The notes under the pieces are model-generated. The model saw only the letters and a program-made list of their open reading frames with translations, did not search any database and was not told the origin of the DNA. The position numbers and the translations under genes are program-made. 64,000 bases of DNA from Pseudomonas sp. B6002. GTDB taxonomy: Bacteria > Pseudomonadota > Gammaproteobacteria > Pseudomonadales > Pseudomonadaceae. Below, piece after piece: positions 42,931 to 52,536 of this stretch. The stretch lies in NCBI RefSeq assembly GCF_013385985.1, contig NZ_JACAOY010000001.1, positions 105,202 to 169,201 of the forward strand. Direction: 5' to 3'. Each line of letters begins with the position of its first letter. The stretch's first letter is position 1.

Positions 42931-44262
42931 ATGAAACCGACGCGACTGTTGTTGAGCTGGTTGGGGGTGCTGCTAGGCCTGAGCATCCTGATCGGCACAG
43001 CTGAGGCATTGCAGCTCAAGGTGCCCGGCACTCTGCACTCCATAGCCTGGGGTCTATTGCTCGCACTCTTGTTGATGGCCGTACTGGATGCCGTACGGTT
43101 GTGTCGTCGGCCGTCCGTACAGGTAGAACGCCTGATGCCCGGCAGCCTGGCACTCGGGCGATGGAGTGAGGTGCGCCTGAGCTTGACACACCATTACTCA
43201 CAGCCCCTGACAGTCACCGTATTCGACCACGCCCCCGATGGCCTGAGCGTAGAAAACCTGCCCCAATCCATCGCGCTGAACCCAGGTGAGCGCAGCGAAC
43301 TTGGCTATCGCCTGCGCCCCCTGCGCCGTGGCCACTTCAGTTTCAGCCGTTGTGAGGTTCATCTGCCCAGCCCTTTTGGGTTGTGGTCGGCGCGGCGGTT
43401 TGTTGAAGTAAGCGACGCAACCCGCGTGTACCCGGACTTCGCTCGTTTATATGGCGCGCAGCTGTTGGGTGTGGATAACTGGCTAAGCCAGCTGGGCGTG
43501 CGACAACATCAGCGCAGGGGGTTGGGGTTGGAATTCCATCAACTGCGTGAGTTTCGTGAAGGCGACAGCCTGCGCCAGATCGATTGGAAAGCCACTGCCC
43601 GGCAACGCACCCCCATCGCCCGCGAATACCAGGATGAACGCGACCAACAAATTGTATTCATGCTCGATTGCGGTCGGCGCATGCGCAGCCAGGACGATGA
43701 ACTCTCCCACTTCGACCATGCGCTCAACGCCTGCCTGCTGCTCAGCTATGTGGCGTTACGCCAGGGTGATGCGGTGGGGTTGTGCACCTTTGCCAGTGAA
43801 CAGCCGCGATACCTGGCACCGGTCAAGGGCAGCAGTCAGCTGAACCTGTTGCTCAACGCGGTATACGACCTGGACACCACCCGACACACGGCCGACTACG
43901 AGGCTGCCGCCAGCCAACTGCTGGCTCGGCAAAAGCGCCGGGCATTGGTGATCATGGTGACCAACCTGCGGGACGAGGACGATGAGGCACTGATGACCGC
44001 GGCCAAGCGTATTGGTCGACAGCACCGGGTGCTGGTGGCCAGCCTGCGAGAAGAAGTCCTCGACCACCTGCGCCAGGTGCCCGTGCAAACCTTGCCTGAA
44101 GCACTGGCTTACAGCGGCACGGTCGACTACCTCAATACCCGAGATGAATTGCACGACAGGCTGAGCGCACAGGGTTTATCGCTGCTGGACGCCTTGCCTT
44201 CAGCATTGGGGCCCGCCCTGGTGACACGTTATCTGGGCTGGAAAAAAGCCGGGGTGTTCTAA
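42931..44262 (+). CDS. DUF58 domain protein
   Basis: A 443-residue protein with two N-terminal membrane helices (about 7-25 and 35-52) and a long soluble part. The DUF58 signature YEF/HQLREFREGDSLRQIDWKA is followed by REYQDERDQQIVFMLDCGRRM. In a von Willebrand A fold that last stretch would carry the metal site DxSxS; here it reads DCGRR, so the Ser pair is missing. It starts 7 bp after the MoxR stop and ends the operon. Confidence 0.85.
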   Translation: MKPTRLLLSWLGVLLGLSILIGTAEALQLKVPGTLHSIAWGLLLALLLMAVLDAVRLCRRPSVQVERLMPGSLALGRWSEVRLSLTHHYSQPLTVTVFDHAPDGLSVENLPQSIALNPGERSELGYRLRPLRRGHFSFSRCEVHLPSPFGLWSARRFVEVSDATRVYPDFARLYGAQLLGVDNWLSQLGVRQHQRRGLGLEFHQLREFREGDSLRQIDWKATARQRTPIAREYQDERDQQIVFMLDCGRRMRSQDDELSHFDHALNACLLLSYVALRQGDAVGLCTFASEQPRYLAPVKGSSQLNLLLNAVYDLDTTRHTADYEAAASQLLARQKRRALVIMVTNLRDEDDEALMTAAKRIGRQHRVLVASLREEVLDHLRQVPVQTLPEALAYSGTVDYLNTRDELHDRLSAQGLSLLDALPSALGPALVTRYLGWKKAGVF

Positions 44263-44319
44263 AGCACGCGTCGACCCCGGCCAGGGCTCCCCCAGAACCG
44301 AGTCGACAGTGCGCAGTGG

Positions 44320-44688
44320 CTAGGCGGATGCCTGCAAAGGATCGAAACTGAAATAATTCAACAGGGCGCTGATCAACTGCGCGTACTCGTCGGACGCCTG
44401 AGTCACACTGAATCCCGAGTCGTAGTGCTGAGGGTTTACATCTTCATGGCTCCACAGGCATGTCGCCGTGATGTCAATCGCATGAAAATCGCCCTCAGGC
44501 CCCGGGATCTTAAAGCGCAGCTCGAAGTCCACGTCGACCATCATGGGCAATTGGCTGATCAACATCAGGCCATCTTCAGAAACATTGCCCAAATAACCGA
44601 TAGGCTTATCCGTGCGGCGATTAAACACCTGCAGGAAATAAGGAAGTTGATGCCGCTCAATCCGTCGTTCGGTAAACATGGTCGTCAT
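44320..44688 (-). CDS. PilZ domain protein
   Basis: A 122-residue protein; the PilZ hallmarks are ERRIERHQLPYF near the start (RxxxR-like) and a later NVSEDGLMLIS (D/NxSxxG-like). Such domains often bind cyclic di-GMP. The start is taken at ATG 44688; an ATG three codons later is equally possible. It is convergent with DUF58. Target unknown. Confidence 0.8.
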   Translation of the reverse strand: MTTMFTERRIERHQLPYFLQVFNRRTDKPIGYLGNVSEDGLMLISQLPMMVDVDFELRFKIPGPEGDFHAIDITATCLWSHEDVNPQHYDSGFSVTQASDEYAQLISALLNYFSFDPLQASA

Positions 44689-44899
44689 CCCATGGCCATG
44701 AGTCAGGCCGTGCCAGTGATTCGGAACAGGCCAATGGCCCACTCTCCCCGGGTCTCGGTGTGACAATACGCATCCTGCGTGTCACTAGACTGCTGCCGAA
44801 TCCAGGCCTTGCTTGCGTTCGAACAAAAACTTGTACAAACGGACATTCGAAGGATAGACCAAGACTGGCGACGGGCCAGCTATTAGATGACAAATATCA

Positions 44900-45274
44900 T
44901 TACAAAGACGCCGGACGCGGCTGCGCAACACTGGCGCCGGGGTAGTGCCCCAACTGTTGCAAGGTGTCGAGCCGGGCGCGAGCACGGTATGCGTACTCAC
45001 TCGACGGGTACTGGGTGATGATGAATTGATAGGTTTGAACCGCATCGACAAACAACTTCTGCCGCTCCAGGCATTGCCCGCGCAACATCGACACTTCCGG
45101 CTGCACATAACGACGGGTGCGGCTCTCACGGTCGACCTGCGACAACTCCAGGGTGACGCGCTCGCAATCACCCACCCCATAGGCACGGTAAGCATTGTTC
45201 AAATGGTGGTCCATCGACCAGCGGGTACAGCCGACAACACTGACGGCCAGGGCAGCAACGAGCAAAATTCGCAT
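44900..45274 (-). CDS. TPR-containing lipoprotein
   Basis: A 124-residue protein with a lipoprotein signal (MRILLVAALAVSVVGC, Cys16) and helical repeats similar to TPR (AYRAYGVGDCERVTLELSQV, AVQTYQFIITQYPSSEYAYR). It probably sits on the outer membrane facing the periplasm. Role unknown. Confidence 0.75.
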   Translation of the reverse strand: MRILLVAALAVSVVGCTRWSMDHHLNNAYRAYGVGDCERVTLELSQVDRESRTRRYVQPEVSMLRGQCLERQKLFVDAVQTYQFIITQYPSSEYAYRARARLDTLQQLGHYPGASVAQPRPASL

Positions 45275-45447
45275 GAGGGTTCTCCTGTCTTGTGCAGTGT
45301 ATCGACCCCTCGTCGAAAATCTTCAAGGGTGTTCGTATTCACTCGCAGCAAAAACAAGTCAATCGTCGATAAGTAGTGCAAACGAACAATGACTACAACG
45401 AAAGAGCATAGTAGCCTTCCTCAGCGCTTGAACTCAGGAGTCTGTGC

Positions 45448-46899
45448 ATGTCCGTCCGTCGTACCAAAATCGTCGCCACCCTTGGCCCGGCCAGCAACTC
45501 GCCGGAAGTCCTCGAACAGCTGATTCTGGCTGGTTTGGACGTTGCCCGTCTGAACTTCTCCCACGGCACCCCGGACGAGCACAAGGCTCGCGCCAAGCTG
45601 GTGCGTGACCTGGCTGCCAAGCACGGCCGCTTCGTGGCGCTGCTGGGTGACCTGCAAGGCCCGAAAATCCGTATCGCCAAATTCGCCAACAAGCGGATCG
45701 AGCTGAAGATCGGTGACAAGTTCACCTTCTCCACCAGCCACCCGCTGACCGAAGGCAACCAGCAAGTCGTGGGTATCGACTACCCGGACCTGGTCAAGGA
45801 CTGCGGCGTCGGCGACGAACTGCTGCTGGACGACGGCCGCGTGGTCATGCGCGTCGACACCGCCACACCGACCGAACTGCATTGCACCGTGATCATCGGC
45901 GGCCCGCTGTCCGACCACAAAGGCATCAACCGTCGTGGTGGCGGCCTGACCGCACCGGCCCTGACTGAAAAAGACAAGGCTGACATCATTCTCGCCGCCG
46001 AAATGGAAGTGGACTACCTCGCCGTGTCCTTCCCGCGCGACGCCGCCGACATGGAATACGCCCGTAAACTGCGCGACGAAGCCGGCGGCACCGCCTGGCT
46101 GGTGGCGAAGATCGAACGCGCCGAAGCCGTGGCCGATGACGAAACCCTCGACGGCCTGATCAAGGCGTCCGACGCCGTAATGGTTGCCCGTGGTGACCTG
46201 GGCGTGGAAATCGGCGATGCCGAGCTGATCGGTATCCAGAAGAAAATCATCCTGCACGCACGCCGCCACAACAAGGCGGTGATCGTGGCGACCCAGATGA
46301 TGGAGTCGATGATCCAGAACCCGATGCCGACCCGCGCCGAAGTGTCTGACGTGGCCAACGCCGTGCTCGACTACACCGACGCCGTGATGCTCTCGGCTGA
46401 AAGTGCTGCCGGCCCGTACCCGCTGGAAGCAGTGCAAGCCATGGCGCGTATCTGCCTTGGCGCTGAAAAGCACCCGACCAGCAAGACCTCCAGCCACCGC
46501 ATCGGCAAAGAGTTCGAAAGCTGCGACCAGAGTATCGCCCTGGCGGCCATGTACACCGCCAACCACTTCCCGGGCGTGAAGGCGATCATCGCCTTGACCG
46601 AAAGTGGCTACACGCCGCTGATCATGTCGCGTATCCGTTCTTCGGTACCGATCTACGCGTTCACTCCACACCGTGAAGCCCAGGCTCGCACGGCGATGTT
46701 CCGTGGCGTGTACACCGTTCCGTTCGATCCGGCTTCGCTGGCACCGAACGAAGTCAGCCAGAAGGCCATCGACGAGTTGGTCAAGCGCGGCGTTGTGGAG
46801 AAAGGCGACTGGGTCATCCTGACCAAAGGCGACAGCTACCACACCACCGGTGGCACCAACGGCATGAAGATCCTGCACGTGGGCGACCCGCAGGTTTGA
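45448..46899 (+). CDS. pyk: Pyruvate kinase
   Basis: Last step of glycolysis/Entner-Doudoroff: PEP + ADP to pyruvate + ATP. Motifs are intact: RLNFSHG, GDLQGPKIR, AKIERAEAV with the catalytic Lys, and MVARGDLGVEIG. The 483 residues fit the PykA type. It is followed by a strong terminator. Confidence 0.96.
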   Translation: MSVRRTKIVATLGPASNSPEVLEQLILAGLDVARLNFSHGTPDEHKARAKLVRDLAAKHGRFVALLGDLQGPKIRIAKFANKRIELKIGDKFTFSTSHPLTEGNQQVVGIDYPDLVKDCGVGDELLLDDGRVVMRVDTATPTELHCTVIIGGPLSDHKGINRRGGGLTAPALTEKDKADIILAAEMEVDYLAVSFPRDAADMEYARKLRDEAGGTAWLVAKIERAEAVADDETLDGLIKASDAVMVARGDLGVEIGDAELIGIQKKIILHARRHNKAVIVATQMMESMIQNPMPTRAEVSDVANAVLDYTDAVMLSAESAAGPYPLEAVQAMARICLGAEKHPTSKTSSHRIGKEFESCDQSIALAAMYTANHFPGVKAIIALTESGYTPLIMSRIRSSVPIYAFTPHREAQARTAMFRGVYTVPFDPASLAPNEVSQKAIDELVKRGVVEKGDWVILTKGDSYHTTGGTNGMKILHVGDPQV

Positions 46900-46915
46900 G
46901 TGAGCGTTGAATGAG

Positions 46916-46943
46916 AAAGCCCCGACTGGTTCGGGGCTTTTTT
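46916..46943 (+). terminator. Terminator of pyk
   Basis: AAAGCCCCGA and TCGGGGCTTT pair around a short loop, followed by a run of T. Confidence 0.85.
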
Positions 46944-46972
46944 ATGCCTGGGTTTTTGTGTGGCTGCAGAGT

Positions 46973-47047
46973 GCCTCATCGCGGGCAAGCCCGCTCCCAC
47001 AGTTTGACCGCGATCCCCTGTGGGAGCGGGCTTGCCCGCGATGAGGC
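46973..47047. repeat. REP doublet between pyk and the hydratase gene
   Basis: Inverted copies of the GGAGCGGGCTTGCCCGCG core with GATGAGGC ends on both sides, spacer 16 bp. It lies between convergent genes. Confidence 0.9.
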
Positions 47048-47066
47048 CCGACCAACCAACACACCT

Positions 47067-47816
47067 CTACCGCCGAGTGATAAAGGCCGACAACGCCGCC
47101 ACAGCCTCCGGCGACCGCAACCGCTGGGTGAACAGCGCCCCCTCTTCCTCAATCACCTGCCGTAACTGCTCGCGATCAACGCTCTTCATCAACTGCTTGG
47201 TCACCTGCACCGCCCCCGGCGCCAGGTCTTCAAAACGTTCGGCCATTGCCCGCGCCTTGGCCAACGCCGCTTCACCGCTGCCCAGCGCCTCAGTGGCAAT
47301 GCCCCACGCAGCCGCCTGTTCGCCGGTAAACCCCTCGCCCAGCAATAATAACTCAGCCGCTTTCGCATGGCCCAACAAGCGGGGCAGGATCAGGCTCGAA
47401 CCAAACTCCGGGCACAGGCCGAGGTTGACGAACGGCATGCGCAAGCGCGCATCACGACTGATATAGACCAGGTCACAATGCAGCAACAGCGTCGTGCCGA
47501 TCCCCACCGCCGCGCCTGCCACGGCCGCGATCACCGGCTTGCGGCAGTTGATCAGGCTTTTCATGAAGTGAAACGGTGGGCTGTCGAGATCGCTGAGGGG
47601 CTGTTCGAGGAAATCGCCGATGTCATTGCCGGCGGTAAAGCACTCACTGCTGCCCTGGATCAGCACGCAGCGGATGTCGGCATCCGCGTCAGCGCCTTCC
47701 AGCGCCTCGGCCAGTTGGGTGTACATGGCGCGGGTCAGGGCGTTTTTCTTGTCCGGTCGATTGAGCTGCAAGGTCAGCAGCCCGCGCTCGCGTTGTTGCA
47801 GGATGGCATCGGTCAT
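47067..47816 (-). CDS. Enoyl-CoA hydratase/isomerase family protein
   Basis: Crotonase-fold protein of 249 residues. The oxyanion-hole regions TAGNDIGDFL and AAVAGAAVGIGTTLLLHCDL and the active-site neighbourhood VNLGLCPEFGSSLILPRLLG are present; the Glu in PEFG fits hydratase/isomerase chemistry. The substrate is unknown. It follows the ferredoxin-reductase gene by 30 bp on the same strand. Confidence 0.88.
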   Translation of the reverse strand: MTDAILQQRERGLLTLQLNRPDKKNALTRAMYTQLAEALEGADADADIRCVLIQGSSECFTAGNDIGDFLEQPLSDLDSPPFHFMKSLINCRKPVIAAVAGAAVGIGTTLLLHCDLVYISRDARLRMPFVNLGLCPEFGSSLILPRLLGHAKAAELLLLGEGFTGEQAAAWGIATEALGSGEAALAKARAMAERFEDLAPGAVQVTKQLMKSVDREQLRQVIEEEGALFTQRLRSPEAVAALSAFITRR

Positions 47817-47846
47817 GGTGAGTCTCGCGACGGTGGAATTCAGCGC

Positions 47847-48779
47847 TCAACCACGGGGCAGGAACACGTCGGCCAGCAGTTGATTGCGCGGCAGCCCCGC
47901 CAGGAACAGGCGCTTGGAGAACGCCTCGACATTGCCAGGGTGCCCGCAGAGTAAAGCCAGAGTTTGCCGCGAAACAAGCCGCAGTTGCGCCAATGCCTGG
48001 GTCGACTCGGCCGCGGTCCACAGCTCCACTGTCAGGTTCGGGTACTGCGCGGCCAGCTGCGTCAGGGCTTCGGCCAGGTAATGTCCGTTGGCATCATGGG
48101 CCAGGTGAATCAGGCGGATCGCGCCCTGGTGATCCTGACGCAACGCCTCACGCAACACGCCCCACAAAGGTCCCAGGCCTGTACCGGAAGCCAGCAGCCA
48201 CAGCGGCCGGGCGTGCCAGTCCGGGTCGTAGTGCAACGCGCCGCCGCGCAGTTCGCCCAAGCGCAGAGGGTCTCCCACTTGCAGTTGACGGGCCAGGTCG
48301 CTGAATTCGCCGGGTTGGCGGCAATCAAGGTGAAACTCCAGGAACGGGTCCTCCTGGGGCAGGCTCGCCAGGGAATACGGCCGGGCCACCTGCCCGGCCC
48401 ACAACACCAGGTGCTGGCCGGCGCGATAACGCAGGCCGCGCTCCGGTTGCAGGCGCAGGCGCAGCACCGTCGGGTTCAGCCAGTCGGCCCCCACCACGCG
48501 AGCAGGCAGGCCATCGCGCTGCGGGTCAAAGGTTTCGACCTGCAAATCCCCCAGGACCTGGCACTGGCACGCCAAACGCCAGCCGTCCTGGCGTTGCGTG
48601 GGGCTCAAGGCCTCGGGCTGCTTGTCTTCGACATCGCCCCGGCAACGCACCAGGCAGGCATGGCAACTGCCGGCGCGGCAACTGTAGGGCACGGCCACAC
48701 CCGCCTGGTTCAGCGCATCCAGCAGGTTGCTGCCGGGGGCGACCGACCAGTGGCGTTCGCCGACGTGCAGTTCAGGCAT
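47847..48779 (-). CDS. Ferredoxin--NAD(P)H reductase-like flavoprotein with 2Fe-2S domain
   Basis: A 310-residue electron-transfer protein. An N-terminal plant-type 2Fe-2S domain has Cys34-x4-Cys39-x2-Cys42 (CRAGSCHAC) and a fourth ligand at Cys71 or Cys73. An FAD domain with RPYSLAS follows, then an NAD(P)H domain with ASGTGLGPLWG. It resembles the reductase component of Rieske oxygenases and CDP-6-deoxy-glucoseen reductase types. No partner oxygenase is nearby. Confidence 0.88.
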   Translation of the reverse strand: MPELHVGERHWSVAPGSNLLDALNQAGVAVPYSCRAGSCHACLVRCRGDVEDKQPEALSPTQRQDGWRLACQCQVLGDLQVETFDPQRDGLPARVVGADWLNPTVLRLRLQPERGLRYRAGQHLVLWAGQVARPYSLASLPQEDPFLEFHLDCRQPGEFSDLARQLQVGDPLRLGELRGGALHYDPDWHARPLWLLASGTGLGPLWGVLREALRQDHQGAIRLIHLAHDANGHYLAEALTQLAAQYPNLTVELWTAAESTQALAQLRLVSRQTLALLCGHPGNVEAFSKRLFLAGLPRNQLLADVFLPRG

Positions 48780-48996
48780 ATAAAGGTCTCAGACACAGGG
48801 GACGCGCACAGGGAATCATGCCTGCGACAGTTTGACCATAGTCGGGTGTATCGGCCACCGAGCCGGGTTATACTGCCGCGCCTTTTTAGCGTCGCGCCTG
48901 CACCATTTTGGCGTGCCTTGGAAAGGTGGCTTCAGCCGACCGATGCAACACTGAAACCACCTTTATTGAATGTTCCCTTATAGAGGAGCGCGACTC

Positions 48997-50520
48997 ATGA
49001 CCGTGATCAAGCAAGACGACCTGATTCAGAGCGTTGCCGACGCCCTGCAATTCATTTCCTACTACCACCCCGTTGATTTCATCCAGGCCATGCACGAAGC
49101 CTACCTGCGCGAAGAATCGCCAGCGGCCCGTGACTCCATCGCCCAGATCCTGATCAACTCGCGCATGTGCGCCACCGGCCATCGCCCGATCTGCCAGGAC
49201 ACCGGTATCGTCACCGTGTTCGTGCGCGTGGGCATGGACGTGCGTTGGGACGGCGCCACCATGGGCCTGGACGACATGATCAACGAAGGCGTGCGTCGCG
49301 CCTACAACCTGCCGGAAAACGTCCTGCGTGCATCCATCCTCGCCGACCCGGCAGGCGCGCGTAAGAACACCAAGGACAACACCCCCGCGGTCATCCACTA
49401 CTCCATCGTCCCGGGTAACACCGTGGAAGTGGACGTGGCGGCCAAGGGCGGCGGTTCCGAGAACAAGTCGAAAATGGCCATGCTCAACCCGTCCGACTCG
49501 ATCGTTGACTGGGTCTTGAAGACCGTTCCGACCATGGGCGCCGGCTGGTGCCCACCGGGCATGCTGGGCATCGGCATCGGCGGTACCGCCGAGAAAGCGG
49601 CGGTGATGGCCAAGGAGGTGTTGATGGAGTCCATCGACATCCACGAGCTGAAAGCCCGTGGCCCGCAGAACCGTATTGAAGAGATGCGCCTGGAGCTGTT
49701 CGAGAAGGTCAACCAACTGGGCATCGGCGCCCAGGGCCTGGGTGGCCTGACCACCGTGCTCGACGTGAAGATCATGGACTACCCGACCCACGCCGCCTCC
49801 CTGCCGGTGTGCATGATCCCCAACTGCGCCGCCACCCGTCACGCGCACTTCGTGCTCGACGGTTCGGGCCCGGCGTCGCTGGAGGCGCCACCGTTGGACG
49901 CCTACCCGGAAATCGTCTGGGAAGCCGGCCCGTCGGCCCGCCGCGTCAATCTCGACACCCTGACCCCGGAAGAAGTGCAGAGCTGGCAGCCAGGTGAAAC
50001 CGTGTTGCTCAACGGCAAGATGCTCACCGGTCGCGACGCTGCGCATAAGCGCATGGTCGAGATGCTGAACAAGGGCGAAACCCTGCCGGTGGACCTCAAG
50101 GGTCGTTTCATCTACTACGTCGGCCCGGTTGATCCGGTGCGCGAAGAAGTGGTTGGCCCGGCCGGCCCGACTACCGCAACGCGGATGGACAAGTTCACCC
50201 GTCAGATCCTCGAGCAAACCGGCCTGCTGGGCATGATCGGCAAGTCCGAGCGCGGCCCGACTGCGATCGAAGCGATCAAGGACCACAAAGCCGTGTACCT
50301 GATGGCTGTGGGCGGCGCTGCTTACCTGGTGGCGCAAGCCATCAAGAAGTCACGCGTTGTTGCCTTCGCCGAACTGGGCATGGAAGCGATCTACGAGTTC
50401 GACGTGAAAGACATGCCGGTGACCGTTGCAGTTGATAGCAAAGGTGAGTCGGTGCACATCACCGGTCCTGCGATCTGGCAGAAAAAGATCAGTGAAAGCC
50501 TGGCGGTAGAAGTGCAGTAA
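48997..50520 (+). CDS. fumA: Class I (iron-sulfur) fumarate hydratase
   Basis: TCA-cycle hydratase with a [4Fe-4S] cluster, 507 residues, N- and C-terminal domains fused as in FumA/FumB. Cluster Cys candidates appear in GHRPICQDTGIV, GAGWCPPGM and PNCAATRHAHF. ATG at 48997 follows AGAGGAG; the frame starts earlier at 48970 but without a ribosome site. It is monocistronic. Confidence 0.94.
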   Translation: MTVIKQDDLIQSVADALQFISYYHPVDFIQAMHEAYLREESPAARDSIAQILINSRMCATGHRPICQDTGIVTVFVRVGMDVRWDGATMGLDDMINEGVRRAYNLPENVLRASILADPAGARKNTKDNTPAVIHYSIVPGNTVEVDVAAKGGGSENKSKMAMLNPSDSIVDWVLKTVPTMGAGWCPPGMLGIGIGGTAEKAAVMAKEVLMESIDIHELKARGPQNRIEEMRLELFEKVNQLGIGAQGLGGLTTVLDVKIMDYPTHAASLPVCMIPNCAATRHAHFVLDGSGPASLEAPPLDAYPEIVWEAGPSARRVNLDTLTPEEVQSWQPGETVLLNGKMLTGRDAAHKRMVEMLNKGETLPVDLKGRFIYYVGPVDPVREEVVGPAGPTTATRMDKFTRQILEQTGLLGMIGKSERGPTAIEAIKDHKAVYLMAVGGAAYLVAQAIKKSRVVAFAELGMEAIYEFDVKDMPVTVAVDSKGESVHITGPAIWQKKISESLAVEVQ

Positions 50521-50540
50521 GCACCTGACCGTTTGAATGA

Positions 50541-50576
50541 AGGCGACTGCGGCCCTAGGCCCCAGTCGCCTTTTTT
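50541..50576 (+). terminator. Terminator of the fumarase gene
   Basis: AGGCGACTG (50541-50549) pairs with CAGTCGCCT (50563-50571), followed by T-run. Confidence 0.85.
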
Positions 50577-50594
50577 ATGCCTGACACTTTTTAG

Positions 50595-50694
50595 GTGGGA
50601 GCTGGCTTGTCGAATCGTCGCACCGCTGCGATGCAGGCACCTCGGTTTTTCAGTGACGCCGAGGGGATGCCATCGCAGGCAAGCCAGCTCCCAC
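50595..50694. repeat. REP doublet between fumarase and dctB
   Basis: GTGGGAGCTGGCTTG (50595-50609) and its complement (50680-50694) are inverted. The left arm lacks the usual CCTGCGATG inner half, so this copy is degenerate. Confidence 0.75.
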
Positions 50695-50769
50695 AAAAGC
50701 GGGCCCGCCACAAGATCCTGGCCGCGCATGGTATGGTGCTCACCCCTTACTGTGCCTGCCCCTCACCGT

Positions 50770-52536
50770 ATGATCGTGATCCCTCGCCCGCTGCGCCTGA
50801 CCTTCTATTCGCTGCTGATCATCGCCGGCGCGGTGCTCGCCGCTGCCCTGGCTACACGCCACGCCGAGCGCCAGGCCCTGGTGGACGATGCGGCCCGCGC
50901 CAATCAGCAGTTGGCGCTATACGCCAACTCCTTGCACACCCTGATCGAACGCTACCGCGCCCTGCCCGCCGTGCTGGCGCTGGACTCGGAAATGATCCGC
51001 GCCTTGAAAGGCCCGCTGGATCCCGGCACCCAGGACTTGCTCAACCGAAAACTGGAACGCATCAACGGCGCCGCCCAATCCTCCACCCTGGAGTTGATGG
51101 ACCGCACCGGCCTGGCCGTGGCCGCCAGTAACTGGAACCTGCCGAGCAGTTACGTCGGGCACAACTACGCGTTTCGGCCCTACTTCAGCCAGACCCTGAG
51201 CCAAGGCACCGGGCGCTTTTATGCCGTGGGCGTGACCACGGGCATCCCCGGTTATTTCCTTTCCAGTGCGGTGGTGGATGAGCACGAGCAATTCCTCGGC
51301 GCTATGGTGGTGAAACTGGAGTTTCCCGAGCTGGAACGCGAATGGGCCCAGGGCAATGACCTGCTGCTGGTCAGCGACGCGCGAGGCATTGTGTTCATCG
51401 CCAACCAACCGGGCTGGCGCTACCGCAACCTGCGGCCGCTGTCGGAGCAGGACCTGGCGGAGCTCAAGGCCACCCGTCAATACGACAAAAAACAGCTGCA
51501 AGCGCTGGAAAGCCAGCCCCTGCAACGCTTCGACGACAACAGCCACCTGATGCGCGTCAACGGCCCCGACGGCAGCGCTAATTACATCTGGGAATCCCTG
51601 CCGCTGAAGGCCGAGGGCTGGACGTTGCACCTGCTGCGTAAACCGCAGTTTGCCTTTGAAGACCAGCGCAACGCCGGCCTCGCCGCCGCCGGTTCCTGGC
51701 TGGCCCTGGTGTTCCTCGTGCTGTTCCTTACCCAGCGCTGGCGCCTGGCCCGTTTGCGCCAACGCAGCCGTGAAGAGCTTGAGCAATTGGTAGAGGAACG
51801 CACCCAGGCCCTGCGCACCGCACAGGACGGCCTGGTGCAATCAGCCAAGTTGGCGGCACTGGGGCAGATGTCTGCCGCCCTCGCCCATGAAATCAACCAG
51901 CCACTGACGGCCCAGCGCATGCAACTGGCCACCTTACGCCTGCTGCTGGACCATGGCCGCGTAGACGACGCCTACACGGCGCTGACCCCGCTGGATGAAA
52001 TGCTTACCCGCATGGCCGCCCTCACCGGCCACCTCAAGACGTTTGCGCGCAAAAGTCCGAGCGGCCTGCGCGAACGACTGGATTTGGCGTTAGTGGTGGA
52101 CCAGTCCCTGCATCTGCTCGATGCACGCCTGCGTGATGAAGGCATCGGCGTGGTACTCGACCTGACCCGCCCGGCCTGGGTCCGTGGTGATGCAATCCGC
52201 CTGGAACAGGTGCTGATCAACCTGCTGCGCAACGCCCTTGATGCGATGGCCGACAAACCGCGCAAGCGCCTGGAAATCCGTCTGCATGCCGACCAGCAAC
52301 TGTGGCAACTGACCGTCAGCGACAGCGGCGGCGGGATAGCCGAGGAACACCTCAACAGCGTGTTCGACCCCTTCTTCACCACCAAGCCGGTGGGCGACGG
52401 ACTGGGCCTTGGGTTGGCCGTGTCGTACGCTATCGTGCATGAACTGGGTGGACGCCTGATCGCCGGTAATCGGGGCGATGGCGCCGTGTTTACCCTGACC
52501 TTGCCCATCGCGCTGGAGACACCCGACCTATGTTGA
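50770..52536 (+). CDS. dctB: DctB/MifS-type C4-dicarboxylate/2-oxoglutarate sensor kinase
   Basis: Membrane histidine kinase, 588 residues. The first helix is at about 8-28 (LTFYSLLIIAGAVLAAAL), then a periplasmic double PDC/Cache-like domain with SSYVGHNYAFRPYFSQ, a second helix near 305-325, a coiled coil, an H-box SAALAHEINQPLTAQ, and ATPase boxes (LINLLRNALDA, DSGGGIAEEH, GLGLGLAVS). The family senses dicarboxylates. Because kgtP is next to the pair, it may be the 2-oxoglutarate sensor MifS rather than DctB; sequence alone does not decide. ATG at 50770 is chosen over the extended frame. Overlaps dctD by 7 bp. Confidence 0.82.
   Translation: MIVIPRPLRLTFYSLLIIAGAVLAAALATRHAERQALVDDAARANQQLALYANSLHTLIERYRALPAVLALDSEMIRALKGPLDPGTQDLLNRKLERINGAAQSSTLELMDRTGLAVAASNWNLPSSYVGHNYAFRPYFSQTLSQGTGRFYAVGVTTGIPGYFLSSAVVDEHEQFLGAMVVKLEFPELEREWAQGNDLLLVSDARGIVFIANQPGWRYRNLRPLSEQDLAELKATRQYDKKQLQALESQPLQRFDDNSHLMRVNGPDGSANYIWESLPLKAEGWTLHLLRKPQFAFEDQRNAGLAAAGSWLALVFLVLFLTQRWRLARLRQRSREELEQLVEERTQALRTAQDGLVQSAKLAALGQMSAALAHEINQPLTAQRMQLATLRLLLDHGRVDDAYTALTPLDEMLTRMAALTGHLKTFARKSPSGLRERLDLALVVDQSLHLLDARLRDEGIGVVLDLTRPAWVRGDAIRLEQVLINLLRNALDAMADKPRKRLEIRLHADQQLWQLTVSDSGGGIAEEHLNSVFDPFFTTKPVGDGLGLGLAVSYAIVHELGGRLIAGNRGDGAVFTLTLPIALETPDLC

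Noticed and set aside
45421-46878. A 485-codon minus-strand frame opposite pyk
   Set aside because: Shadow of pyruvate kinase with no family features.
48886-50337. A 483-codon minus-strand frame opposite fumarase
   Set aside because: Shadow frame of the fumarase gene; His/Gly-rich without domain sense.
50533-50769. N-terminal extension of dctB into the terminator and REP region
   Set aside because: It would translate a terminator and REP arms; ATG 50770 gives the expected membrane start.
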